This document shows, one piece after another, positions 7,835-16,255 of a stretch of 41,181 nt of DNA. A model generated the notes under the pieces. It had not been told where the DNA came from. It worked only from the letters and a program-made list of their open reading frames with translations, and did not search any database. The DNA comes from Deltaproteobacteria bacterium (lineage in GTDB: Bacteria; Myxococcota_A; UBA9160; SMWR01). The DNA lies in NCBI GenBank assembly GCA_019310425.1, contig JAFDEI010000017.1, positions 1-41,181 of the forward strand, read 5' to 3'. The position numbers and the translations under genes were made by a program. The first letter of the stretch is position 1. Each line of letters begins with the position of its first letter.

Positions 7835-8371
7835 TCAGTGGGGCGTGCCGCCCTGCTGCTTCGCCCACCACGATCCGAGTTCATCCCAGCTCAGGATCTT
7901 CGCCGACGTTCCGGCGATCACCTGCTCGGCCGCGGCGCGGTCGCGGTAGATGAGCACCGGTGCGCCCATGACCAGCTTTCGTTCGATGCCGACCACGTAA
8001 ACGCCCTCCTGCGCGGTGATCCACGGGTGGGTGGCGGTGTGGGATTCGGCGGGATCCTGCGTGGGCTGCAGGACCTCGACGAGCACCCGCGCGGGTGCGC
8101 CGTGCGGTGAAGGTGCTGCGAGGTAGGCGAGCAGGTCGCCGATCGAGCACAAGAACGAGCGCTCACCATCGCGGTGGATGACCTGCGAGCGCGGTGCTGA
8201 TTGTTCGCGGACCAGCATGCCGCAGACGGCGCCTTCATGGTCGGAGATCGCGATCGGAGCGAGGTCGACCTCGTCCTGGGCCGCCTTGTCTCCTCCGCAG
8301 CCGGTCATGAATCCGCCGGTGAGTACGAAGGCGAGTGTGAAGGCGAGCCTTCGATGGTTCCGGAAGCCCAT
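7835..8371 (-). CDS. nosL: NosL copper-binding lipoprotein
   Basis: 178-residue protein with an N-terminal signal and lipobox-like FMTGC (Cys25), then the NosL hallmark CGM at residues 50-52. The body contains SFLCSIGDLLAYL and a late VMGAPVLIYRDRAAAE segment, as in other NosL proteins. NosL is an outer-membrane or periplasmic lipoprotein that binds Cu(I) and delivers copper for assembly of the CuZ centre of nitrous oxide reductase. It is the last gene of the nos operon. Its ATG at 8371 overlaps the nosY stop by one base (TAATG), a sign of coupled translation. The -3 residue of the lipobox is Met rather than Leu, a tolerated variant. Confidence 0.88.
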   Translation of the reverse strand: MGFRNHRRLAFTLAFVLTGGFMTGCGGDKAAQDEVDLAPIAISDHEGAVCGMLVREQSAPRSQVIHRDGERSFLCSIGDLLAYLAAPSPHGAPARVLVEVLQPTQDPAESHTATHPWITAQEGVYVVGIERKLVMGAPVLIYRDRAAAEQVIAGTSAKILSWDELGSWWAKQQGGTPH

Positions 8372-9165
8372 TACGTCACCTTCTCACGGGTCAGCAGGAT
8401 TCCGCTCCCGATGCTCGGGACCACGAGCCAAGCGATCCACAGCAGAGCCAAGGCAGCCGGGCCGGGCAGCGTCGCGGTCATGCCGAGGTCGCGCAAGACT
8501 TCGGGGCCTGCGAAAGCCTGCATCATCTGCAAGCGGAAGAGCCCGGCGGGATTCGCGATGACGAGAGTCGAGATCGTTTCCTGCGAGATTGCGCCGTCGG
8601 TGATGACGAGCAGGCCCAGCAGCCCGAGGTCGTAGAAGAAGACCAGCAGGAACCAGGTGACGACGACGATGCTTGCAGCTGTCACCTGTCGTCGGCTGCA
8701 GGTCGAGATCAGCATTCCGAGGGAGAGGAACGCGAGGCCGAGCAGCAGCGTCGGGCCCAGCAGCTGTGACAAGGTGCGCGCGCCCGCTGCGTCGCTGACC
8801 ACCATCGCGATGCCGAGCCCGACCGTGACCGACGCCACGAGTGCGAGTGCTCGGCCGATGTACTTGGCGAATACCACCTCGATGCGGCTCACGGGTAGCG
8901 ACAGCAGCAGGCCGAGCGTGTTGCGCTCGCGTTCGCCCACGATCGCATCGTGGCTGAGCACCATCGCGACGAGTGGAACGAGCAATGCGGTGAGGGTTAC
9001 CAGGCTCGGCCCGGTCAGCTTGGCGACCTCGACCTCTGCGCTGCGACCATAGAGACTGACGCCGGTCGCGAGCAACGCGAACAATGCGCTGATCACGAGC
9101 ACCCAGCGGTCGCGGGTTCGTTCGAGCAGCTCGTGCAACACCAGTGCGCGCCCCACGCGCCCCAT
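8371..9165 (-). CDS. nosY: NosY, membrane subunit of the NosFY ABC transporter
   Basis: 264-residue ABC-2-type permease with about six transmembrane segments. The cytoplasmic coupling-region block HDAIVGERERNTLGLLLSLPVSR near residue 75 and the VFAKYIGR block that follows are the classical NosY/ABC-2 pattern. With the NosF ATPase it drives conformational change or sulfur-species export that acts with NosD in building the CuZ (4Cu:2S) cluster of NosZ. The start ATG at 9165 overlaps the nosF stop by one base (TGATG), which fixes it against a longer open frame upstream. It ends overlapping nosL. Confidence 0.9.
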   Translation of the reverse strand: MGRVGRALVLHELLERTRDRWVLVISALFALLATGVSLYGRSAEVEVAKLTGPSLVTLTALLVPLVAMVLSHDAIVGERERNTLGLLLSLPVSRIEVVFAKYIGRALALVASVTVGLGIAMVVSDAAGARTLSQLLGPTLLLGLAFLSLGMLISTCSRRQVTAASIVVVTWFLLVFFYDLGLLGLLVITDGAISQETISTLVIANPAGLFRLQMMQAFAGPEVLRDLGMTATLPGPAALALLWIAWLVVPSIGSGILLTREKVT

Positions 9166-10079
9166 CACGCGGCTCCCAGTAGCTTGTCGTACACGAGGTC
9201 GAGCGTCGGCTCTTCTACTCTCAGGCCGCGGACGGTTTCGGGGAATCCACTCTGGATTTTCATCACCTCGAGAATCGAATCCGGTGTGACCTCGACGATC
9301 AGCCGCCCCGGCGTTCTTTCGACCCTGCCCTTGCCCCATTTCGTCATCGCGTCGCAGAGGAGCCCGACCTTGGGGTCGTCGTCATCCACGACGTCGAACA
9401 TCACTCGGTGCGCGAGCCGTGCCGCGCGGCGGAGATCGTCTGCCGTGCCCTGCACGAGCACGCGACCCGCGCGCAGCACGCAGATGTCGTCGATGCGCCG
9501 TTCGGTCAATGCCAGGTCATGGGTGGAGATAAGAATCATCCGGCCCGCAGCGCGCCACTGATCGAGCACGCCCCAGAGGACCGACAATCCCTCCTGGTCG
9601 AGCCCTGCGGTCGGTTCATCGAGGATCAACAGGTCGGGGTTGGTGAGGATCGCGACCCCGAGCCCGAGCCGCTGTCGCATGCCGCGCGAATAGCCGCGCA
9701 CGGCCCGGCGCTGTGCGCGGCCCAATCCGACCTGATCGAGTACCGCACCGATGCGGCTGCGGTTTACACCGCGCGCACGTGCGAAGAAGGTGAGCACCTG
9801 TCGGCCGGTCAGGTTGTCGGAGAAAGCGACTGCTTCGGGTAGATAGCCGATGCGTTGCTTCCATTCGTTGTCGATGTCGATGGCTTCGCCATCGGCTGCG
9901 AAGCTGCCGAAGTCCGGCCGAACGAGACCGAGAAGCACTTTCATGAAGGTGGTCTTGCCCGCGCCGTTCGGGCCTGCGAGCATGGTCGCCTTGCCGCCCT
10001 CGAGTTCGATATGCACGTCGTCGAGCGCCTGGACCTGGCCGAGTCGAACGAAGACGCCTCTGGCCTCGACCGAATTCAC
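9165..10079 (-). CDS. nosF: NosF, ATPase of the NosFY ABC transporter
   Basis: 304-residue ABC ATPase. Walker A GPNGAGKTT is at 36-44, the signature RGYSRGMRQRLGLG at about residue 132, Walker B with LLILDEPTAGLD after it, and the switch His in LISTHD. The C-terminal 100 residues form the extra domain usual for NosF/CcmA-like ATPases. It powers the NosDFY maturation machine of nitrous oxide reductase. The start is a GTG at 10079 that overlaps the nosD stop by 3 nt (GTGA); the stop overlaps nosY. All ATPase motifs are intact. Confidence 0.92.
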   Translation of the reverse strand: MNSVEARGVFVRLGQVQALDDVHIELEGGKATMLAGPNGAGKTTFMKVLLGLVRPDFGSFAADGEAIDIDNEWKQRIGYLPEAVAFSDNLTGRQVLTFFARARGVNRSRIGAVLDQVGLGRAQRRAVRGYSRGMRQRLGLGVAILTNPDLLILDEPTAGLDQEGLSVLWGVLDQWRAAGRMILISTHDLALTERRIDDICVLRAGRVLVQGTADDLRRAARLAHRVMFDVVDDDDPKVGLLCDAMTKWGKGRVERTPGRLIVEVTPDSILEVMKIQSGFPETVRGLRVEEPTLDLVYDKLLGAA

Positions 10080-11323
10080 GAGGCGGGCTCGCCGACGAGA
10101 GGGGCATGATCCACGATCGCGGGGCTACGCATCACCGGCAACCTCTCGGAGAGGTGTGACAGCATTTCGAGCGCAGGGCTGCGCAGCAGCAACGCGACGG
10201 CGGGGTACTGGTAGAGCAGCCTCGCCTTGAAGCTCTCGACGCGGTGCGGTCGGTCGCCGATTCCGTCGCCGTCCTGGTCCCAGCCGATGTAGTCACCCCA
10301 GCGGTTGCCGGGGCCATCCTCGCCCCAAGACTGATCCTCTGCACCGACGTAGAAGACCTGCTGGCGGTTTCCGACGATGTGATTGCCGCTGACCCCGTTG
10401 CGCCGCGTTCCCGCCCATATCTTCATGCCGATTTCGTTGTTCGCGATCCGGTTGTCCTCGACGACGTTGTCCGTACTCGAGAAGAAGAACATGCCATGGC
10501 CGTTTTGTTCTAGCCGGTTTCGGCGAATTTCAGAGTGTTGAACGTCGCGGAAGAGAATCCCGTAGCGATCGTTGCGCAGCGCCTCGTTGTCTTCGACCAC
10601 GAGATGCAGGCTCTCCATCAGCGCGAGGCCGATTGCATTGTCGTTGGCGACGTTTCCGCGCAGGGTGTTGCTGTACGAGTACATGTAATGGACGCCGAAA
10701 CGCAGGTTCACGGTGACGTTGTCCTCGATCAGGCTGTGCTCGGTGGCGGACACGAAGATCCCGTCACGGGCCTGCTCGACATGATTTCCGCTCACGACCA
10801 GATGGGAGGCGTTGAAGAGATGGATGCCGTTGCCGCGGTCGGCCGAGCGTAGATCCGTCCTGCCCATGATGTGATTGCCGACGATCTGGGCGGCCTCGGT
10901 TTCGTGTATCCAGATCCCGAACACACAGCCCTGCATACGGTTGTCGCGGATCACCGCACCCGTCGCCCGCTTGGTGACGAATACACAGCAGTCCGGAGCG
11001 CCGACGTCGCTGCCGCTGTTCTGGAGCGTGAGCCCCTCGATACGCGCGCCTGGGGCGTCGATGACGATCACGTTTCCGAGGTTTCTGCCGTCGATCACGG
11101 CGTTCTCGCCGCGCAGGATGATGGCCTTGTCGAGCCTCAATGGGCCCTGCCAGCGGCCGGACGAAAGCTCGATCACGTCTCCGTCCTGCGCGCGATCGAT
11201 CACGGACTGGAGGTCGGGTTCGTTCGCGCTCGGCCGCAGCACGGCCGCGGTCGTCTGGTTCGCCGCCAGTAGGCCGGCGAGCGCCGTAACCGCCGCGAGA
11301 AGCGAGTGCCGACGGCGCGTCAC
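10076..11323 (-). CDS. nosD: NosD, periplasmic beta-helix copper-site maturation protein
   Basis: 415-residue secreted protein. The start is taken as the GTG at 11323, overlapping the nosR stop as GTGA; the frame is open further upstream, but that part lies inside nosR. The N-terminus VTRRRHSLLAAVTALAGLLAANQTTAA is a Sec signal peptide. The remainder is a right-handed parallel beta-helix of CASH/NosD repeats, seen as repeated N-H-I / I.DN.I-type turns (for example VGNHIMGRTD, VSGNHVEQARDGIF, VEDNRIANNEIG). The aromatic-rich end YIGWDQDGDGIGDRPH is conserved in NosD. It acts in the periplasm as the receptor of the NosFY transporter for CuZ sulfur/copper assembly. Confidence 0.9.
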   Translation of the reverse strand: MTRRRHSLLAAVTALAGLLAANQTTAAVLRPSANEPDLQSVIDRAQDGDVIELSSGRWQGPLRLDKAIILRGENAVIDGRNLGNVIVIDAPGARIEGLTLQNSGSDVGAPDCCVFVTKRATGAVIRDNRMQGCVFGIWIHETEAAQIVGNHIMGRTDLRSADRGNGIHLFNASHLVVSGNHVEQARDGIFVSATEHSLIEDNVTVNLRFGVHYMYSYSNTLRGNVANDNAIGLALMESLHLVVEDNEALRNDRYGILFRDVQHSEIRRNRLEQNGHGMFFFSSTDNVVEDNRIANNEIGMKIWAGTRRNGVSGNHIVGNRQQVFYVGAEDQSWGEDGPGNRWGDYIGWDQDGDGIGDRPHRVESFKARLLYQYPAVALLLRSPALEMLSHLSERLPVMRSPAIVDHAPLVGEPAS

Positions 11324-13416
11324 ACCCGCTCTCGATCGAGCTTCATCTGCTCGAGCTTGCGGTCCTCGCGGTGGTCGAGATCCCCCTTGATCTCGAGGAC
11401 CTGGATCCCGATCAGCGGCGGGCAGATCTTCTCGTTGCGGAAATTCGACTCGCATTCCATGCACGACAGGCATTCGCGCGGGTCGATGCTGCCGTCTTCT
11501 TGGATTGCGCGCGGCTCGCAGCCACGCGTACAGATCTTGCAGCTGGTACAGAAACGCCTTCGCCGCGGGCCCGAAAACCGGAAGCTACTGAGAATTGCGA
11601 GTCCACCGCCGAGCGGACAGAGGTAGCGGCAGAAGGGCCGGTACATGAAGACCGACAGCCCGAGCAACAGCAGCCAGTAGCCGAAGAACAGGCCGCTGCG
11701 TTCCCAGGCAGGTACCAGGAAAGTCGACTTGAACGGCTCGACTTCGGCGAGTTTCTCGCCCAGGACGCTGTCCCAGAGAAAGATCGGCACCAGCACGATG
11801 ACGATCGCGTAGCGGAGGTAGCGCAACTTGAAATGCCAGCGGTCTGGGAGTTCGTAGCTCTGGATGCCGAGGCGGGTCGAGACCTTGAAGATCAGTTCGG
11901 TCATCAAGCCGTATGGGCAGACCCAGCCGCAGAACACGCCGCGGCCCCAGATCAGCGTGGTGATGGTGATGAAGATCCAGAATATGAACAGCAGTGGCTC
12001 GCTCAGGAAGAGTTCCCAGCGCCACTCGCCGATGGTCGACTCGACCAGCGTGAGGACCTGCGTGACTGACGGCTGCGATCCCATGTAGAGCCCGATCACC
12101 ACGAAGCTGAAGACCATCGCGCTGATGTGAAGGCGAGCGAGCCGTTGCGGGTCGCCGGTGGTGTAGCGTCGAGCGAGGAAGATGCCGATCACCACGAGCA
12201 GGAAGCAGACGAGAATGATTGCATCTACCTGACGGTTGACCCACGCCTGCTTCCAGATCGGGAGATCACGACCGCCCTCGACCTGGTAGACTCTCTCGGG
12301 CAGCTGATGGGAGGCGCCGAACTCGCGGAAGTCGCGTGAGAACGCGCCGCGCTTGTCGTAGCGGCTCCCGAGGAAGATCAGGTCGTAGGGGGTGCCCGGG
12401 TCGAGCAGCCCGCCGCGTGCGACGAAGACGGCTCCCTCCTGGAACTCCGGGGCGCCCTCGGCCGGCGTGTCGGGGAGGTTGTAGTAGTCGCTGTCGCGGA
12501 AAGTGATCTCGCGCAGGCCCTGCTCGAGGCGCACACGGTCGAAGACTCCGCCGCGCACGAATGCGGAGCCCTTGAACGACGATGAGCCCCGCCCGAGTAT
12601 CACGAAGAGGTGCTCTCCCTCTTCGAGTCGGCTCATGTAGTACTTGTAGTCGCCGGGTCGAATCAGTGCGCCGCCGATGTGGGGCGCATTCGCGATCCCG
12701 AAATAGAGGTCTACGAAGGGCTCGGATGAGTCCGAGACTCCCATGTCGGCCTCGGACACGGTCAAGCGTCCGAGTGCGCCGCGGTCGACCATCTGCTCGA
12801 AGGTCCACGGGTTCGGCTCGGACACGAAATGCCCCGGTGAGATGTCGGCCATGCGGATGACGCCGACCTGTACGCCGACCGAGCGCGCGACCTCCAGAAT
12901 GGTGTGGTTCTGCGCCAGAACCGTCACGGTGGCACCCGAGATCGCGTCGATCGAAATGGCATCCGGTTGCTTGGTGCGGCCTACGACGATCCGCTGCGTC
13001 GCCCGCTTGCCCGCGTAGGAAGCCACGAAATCGTGCAGCTCCGACTCGGGGATGCCGATGAGCAGGATCGGCTCACTGTGATGGATGACCAGGGCGCCGG
13101 TGATCGTGGCCTGTGGGTCGAGGCCCACCAGCGTGACGAGTGGCTTGCCCGAATAGGCTTTGATCTTCACGAAGTCGGTCGATAACGCGACCCACCCCGC
13201 GAGGTTTCCGTCGGCATCACGCCCGATCCAATAGTCCGCGTTCGGGGCCGGCTCGAAGCGAGTGGCCTGAGGCAGGACCTGCGCACAGGGGAGCCGTTCA
13301 CAGTCGAGGGCCGTCGGCGCACTCGCGGCGGCCCTCGACTGGGTGGAGCACGACAGGACGCAGCCCGCTACCGCGGCAGCGAGAATCGCGACGTACCGCG
13401 GTAACCGGGAATGCAA
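11320..13416 (-). CDS. nosR: NosR, membrane flavin/iron-sulfur protein of N2O respiration
   Basis: 698-residue electron-transfer protein needed to keep NosZ active. An N-terminal secretion signal (residues 1-24, possible lipobox VAGC at 16-19) is followed by a periplasmic FMN-binding domain with the covalent-flavin motif SGATVT at 160-165. Transmembrane helices occupy about 398-610. Two CX3CP motifs (C496/C500 and C596/C600) lie between them, as in all NosR. The cytoplasmic tail has ferredoxin-type cysteines C623, C626, C629, C633 and C649, C652, C655, C665 for two [4Fe-4S] clusters. The start appears to be a TTG at 13416, one base after the nosZ stop, with GAGG 7-8 nt upstream inside nosZ. 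The stop overlaps the nosD start. Confidence 0.92.
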   Translation of the reverse strand: MHSRLPRYVAILAAAVAGCVLSCSTQSRAAASAPTALDCERLPCAQVLPQATRFEPAPNADYWIGRDADGNLAGWVALSTDFVKIKAYSGKPLVTLVGLDPQATITGALVIHHSEPILLIGIPESELHDFVASYAGKRATQRIVVGRTKQPDAISIDAISGATVTVLAQNHTILEVARSVGVQVGVIRMADISPGHFVSEPNPWTFEQMVDRGALGRLTVSEADMGVSDSSEPFVDLYFGIANAPHIGGALIRPGDYKYYMSRLEEGEHLFVILGRGSSSFKGSAFVRGGVFDRVRLEQGLREITFRDSDYYNLPDTPAEGAPEFQEGAVFVARGGLLDPGTPYDLIFLGSRYDKRGAFSRDFREFGASHQLPERVYQVEGGRDLPIWKQAWVNRQVDAIILVCFLLVVIGIFLARRYTTGDPQRLARLHISAMVFSFVVIGLYMGSQPSVTQVLTLVESTIGEWRWELFLSEPLLFIFWIFITITTLIWGRGVFCGWVCPYGLMTELIFKVSTRLGIQSYELPDRWHFKLRYLRYAIVIVLVPIFLWDSVLGEKLAEVEPFKSTFLVPAWERSGLFFGYWLLLLGLSVFMYRPFCRYLCPLGGGLAILSSFRFSGPRRRRFCTSCKICTRGCEPRAIQEDGSIDPRECLSCMECESNFRNEKICPPLIGIQVLEIKGDLDHREDRKLEQMKLDRERV

Positions 13417-13417
13417 A

Positions 13418-15352
13418 TCAGGCCTCTACGATCATGCGCCCCCGCATCTCGAGATGCAGAGCGTGGCAGAACCAGGGGCAGTAGTACCAGTAGACGCCCG
13501 GAGGTCCGGCGGTGAAGGTCATCGTCTTGGTGTCCTGAGGGTTCACCAGGAAGTTGACGTCGTGCTTGGACACGCACATGCCGTGCGAGAGGTCCTCGAC
13601 GCTGTCGAGGTTGGTGATGACGAGCTGGACTTCATCACCGGTCTTGACGCGGAACGAAGACTGCGAGAACGCGGGCGCGACACTCACCATGTAGACGCGC
13701 ACCTTGTTCGGGCCCTTGCGAATGACCTTGCTGTCCTTCATCAGGTCGACGCCATCCTCGGCCGCCATCTTCTCGTACATTTCGAAACGCGGACCATCAC
13801 GCACCATCATCTTCGACGGGTGGATCATCTCGCGCTTCACCAGGACGGCGTCGTGCGGCTCGGGATAGGTCGGCCCATCGTGGACGAGTTTCATCTCGTC
13901 GCCCGTGATGTCGATCAGCTGATCGTTCTCGGGGTGCAGCGGGCCGACGTTCAGGAAGCGGTCCTTCGAGAATTTGCAGAGCGCAACCAGCCACTTGCCG
14001 TCGGCGTCCTTGGTCTCGCTCATCGACGCGTTGATGTGGCCGATCTGGTAATGCACGTCGATCTTCTGGATGATCGGGTCGATCGTCTCGTCGTTGTAGG
14101 CCTGGATCGCCTTGTCGATATTCCACTTCGTAACGACCGAGTCGATGAAGATCGACGTGTAGGCGTTACCCCTGCCGTCGAAGGCGGTGTGGAGCGGCCC
14201 GAGGCCCACTTCCGGCTCGGCCACCACTGCGTCGCGGGGCTTGATCTCGCCCGCGAATACCGCGTCGAGCTTGTCGAGCTCGACGACCGTACACGTGGGG
14301 GAGAGCTTGCCGGAGCAGATCCCGTAGGTCCCGGTCGGGTCGATGTTGATGCCGTGCGGGCTCTTCGGGACGGGGACGCGGATGACGTACGGGCCATCCT
14401 CACCGCGCGCGTCGACGACGGGGACATCGCTGTCGCCGATCGTCATGGTCTTCCCGGCCTTCACAGCCGCTTCGATCGCCGCGATGTTGAACACGTAGAG
14501 GTGGTCGCGCTCGGCGGCCATCATCTCTTCGAGTGTTACGCCGCCCTCGGAGTTGTAACAGGTGGCAAACGAGTACTTGCCCTTGTAGTCGGTGGCACAG
14601 AGGTCCAGGTTGCCCTCGATCATCACCTGCCACTTGACTTCCATCGTCTCGCCGTCGACCGCAGTGTGCAGGGCGCCGTACTTGGTCGGATCGTCCATGT
14701 CGCGCCCGTCGTTTACCTGGGGCGTCCGGAACTCGGCGTTGCACATCACGTAGCCGGTCTTGTGTCGCTGTGGGAAGATGCCGTGCGTTCCCTGCGAGTT
14801 CGGGATGTCGGTGATCATGTCGACTTCCATCGTGTCGCAGCGCACCCGGGCGAGCCGGGCGCCGGCCTTGTCGTTCACGTAGACGTAGCGACCGTCGTAG
14901 GTGCCGTCGTTGTAGGAGAGGTGAACGTGGTGCGTGTCGCCGGAGAGCTTCCCGCCGAGCAGCTGCTTGGAGAAGTCGTCGCCACCCCAGCCGCTCGCGG
15001 CGTCGCGATTGAACACCGGGATCCGCTTGAGTTCGCGCATCGACGGAACGCCGACGATGCGGATCTCGCCGGACTGGCCACCGCTCCAGAAGCCGTAATA
15101 GTCGTCGAGCTTGCCCGGCGGAACGTGGATCTCCGGACCCGCGTGCTCCGCCTTCTTTGCGGGTGCGGCGACGGGGGCTGCGGCCTCGGCCGGGGCCTTC
15201 GCGGCCGGGGCTTCCTTCTCGGGGGCACAGGCGACGGCTGCGGTGCCGATGATTCCGGCGCCGAGTGCGATTCCGCCCTTCAGGAAATCACGGCGGTCGG
15301 TTCCATTCTCTTCTGATTCGACTTCGGGGTTCTGCGCGTGTTCATCAGCCAT
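13418..15352 (-). CDS. nosZ: Nitrous-oxide reductase NosZ (clade I, Tat-exported)
   Basis: 644-residue copper enzyme reducing N2O to N2 in the periplasm. The start at 15352 has GAGGAG 7 nt upstream. A Tat signal (DRRDFLKGG, residues 19-27) places it in the Tat-dependent clade I. CuA ligands are all present with the spacing of the Paracoccus enzyme: H590, C625, W627, C629, H633, M636. The seven-bladed propeller carries the expected CuZ histidines in blocks such as DTHHVHLSYNDG, GTHGIFPQRHKTGY, GLGPLHTAFDG, QIGHINASMSE and PEPHDA. Unusually, the signal ends in a lipobox-like AVAC (Cys42) followed by about 30 residues of Ala/Pro/Lys/Glu linker. NosZ may therefore be lipid-anchored (inference). 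It is the first gene of the operon, ahead of nosR. Confidence 0.95.
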   Translation of the reverse strand: MADEHAQNPEVESEENGTDRRDFLKGGIALGAGIIGTAAVACAPEKEAPAAKAPAEAAAPVAAPAKKAEHAGPEIHVPPGKLDDYYGFWSGGQSGEIRIVGVPSMRELKRIPVFNRDAASGWGGDDFSKQLLGGKLSGDTHHVHLSYNDGTYDGRYVYVNDKAGARLARVRCDTMEVDMITDIPNSQGTHGIFPQRHKTGYVMCNAEFRTPQVNDGRDMDDPTKYGALHTAVDGETMEVKWQVMIEGNLDLCATDYKGKYSFATCYNSEGGVTLEEMMAAERDHLYVFNIAAIEAAVKAGKTMTIGDSDVPVVDARGEDGPYVIRVPVPKSPHGINIDPTGTYGICSGKLSPTCTVVELDKLDAVFAGEIKPRDAVVAEPEVGLGPLHTAFDGRGNAYTSIFIDSVVTKWNIDKAIQAYNDETIDPIIQKIDVHYQIGHINASMSETKDADGKWLVALCKFSKDRFLNVGPLHPENDQLIDITGDEMKLVHDGPTYPEPHDAVLVKREMIHPSKMMVRDGPRFEMYEKMAAEDGVDLMKDSKVIRKGPNKVRVYMVSVAPAFSQSSFRVKTGDEVQLVITNLDSVEDLSHGMCVSKHDVNFLVNPQDTKTMTFTAGPPGVYWYYCPWFCHALHLEMRGRMIVEA

Positions 15353-15365
15353 CACATTCTCCTCG

Positions 15366-15391
15366 ATTCCGCCCGCTCGATCGGGCGGAAT
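15366..15391. promoter_or_regulatory. Hairpin in the nosZ 5' leader
   Basis: Perfect 10-bp inverted repeat (ATTCCGCCCG / CGGGCGGAAT) with a 6-nt loop, 14-39 nt upstream of the nosZ start and directly before its GAGGAG ribosome-binding site. It could stabilise the mRNA, bind a regulator as DNA, or modulate ribosome access. No run of U follows on either strand, so it is not a standard terminator. Confidence 0.6.
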
Positions 15392-15879
15392 GCTCAATAG
15401 CGTACGTGCCGTCATTCACGACCGCTTCCGGTCTCGGGGACGGATCCACGTACTTTGTTCTGGTGGGGCCTGTCGGGTAGGGCAACTAGGTGACGTTATT
15501 GCCTGCAACCACTGTACCGAAATACCCTGCCGAAATGGCTGCGATGCACGAAGTGTTGCTGACCGACGGCCCATCCTGGTGACGGGTGCTGAAGCCTCGA
15601 TTCGGGGAGGATTCATCAGCGCCCTCCTTAGGCATGAGCGGCGTTTGCAGCGAGTTTATAAGAATTGGGGTGAATTACCCCGAGGTGTAGCGTTTGCGGT
15701 TGAATCCAAAAGAATCACTACGGACCATTGAATCACCGAAATGTGATGCCCCGAGAGTTCATCGGGTGCGTCAGAATGCACCAGAACAGACCCGATGTGC
15801 AATCGAATTGTATCGAGATGCCCCGATGTATTGTCAAGCCGATGAAACAGATATACCGGCTTGGCTGACTCTGGTATGA
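15392..15879. other. Regulatory-looking, AT-richer region upstream of nosZ
   Basis: About 490 bp with no credible gene. The part 15640-15860 is clearly lower in GC than the rest of the window. It holds several short symmetric elements: GGGGT-GAATT-ACCCC at 15667-15681, ATCAC-N6-GTGAT at 15732-15747, a direct repeat GATGCCCCGA at 15745-15754 and 15817-15826, CCCGATGT at 15791-15798 and 15822-15829 (31 nt apart, about three helical turns), and CAAGCCG/CGGCTTG at 15835-15841 and 15857-15863. No perfect FNR/DNR-type TTGAT-N4-ATCAA site was found. It probably carries the nosZ promoter on the minus strand. Confidence 0.45.
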
Positions 15880-16044
15880 ATCGGGCTCGAACCGCTCGTC
15901 GACGTTTTCGACTGCCTGATGGCGTACGATTTCCGGCGGGTTCTGGTTCACGAGCACGGGAAGCTCGCCGGACTGATCAGCCGTGCCGACCTGATGCCGA
16001 CGATCCTCGAGGCATTGCTCGAACGCTCACGCCGCGCCGGTTGA
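15880..16044 (+). pseudogene. C-terminal fragment of a CBS-domain protein
   Basis: This frame encodes 54 residues before a stop at 16042-16044 and is preceded immediately by an in-frame stop. The segment VFDCLMAYDFRRVLVHEHG followed by KLAGLISRADLMPTILEALLE is a textbook second half of a CBS domain, with the GLISRADL strand-helix signature. CBS domains come in pairs and bind adenosine nucleotides, so 54 residues cannot make a complete module. The internal ATG at 15919 has no ribosome-binding site. I read it as the leftover tail of a larger gene lost by deletion between the nos operon and the diiron operon. Confidence 0.6.
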
Positions 16045-16255
16045 TCCACCCCCGCAGCTTTCCCGGCCTGACTGGGGTGATCTGCCTCATGGCTGCGAGG
16101 GTGATACTGGGTCAACCTCGTCGCTTCGGCATCAGAACGCATGAGAAGCCGTGCGAGCATACGTCTGGGTGCACTCACCTGCGGCACGTCGCTTGCTAGT
16201 GTTTCCGCTGTGGGCCCCGACGCAACGCCCCCCGGCGGCCGAGAGGAGCAACGAG

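Noticed and set aside
13343-15316. Long open frame (657 codons) on the plus strand opposite nosZ
   Set aside because: It is the mirror of high-GC codon bias in nosZ; the translated product is Val/Asp/His-rich with no family pattern, while the minus strand encodes an unmistakable NosZ.
15353-15731. Plus-strand frame through the nosZ leader continuing to 15731
   Set aside because: Composition changes along it, it has no ribosome-binding site, and it starts inside nosZ on the other strand.
15400-15880. FNR/DNR-type (TTGAT-N4-ATCAA) or sigma-54 promoter for nosZ
   Set aside because: Expected for denitrification genes, but no site with acceptable match was found on either strand.
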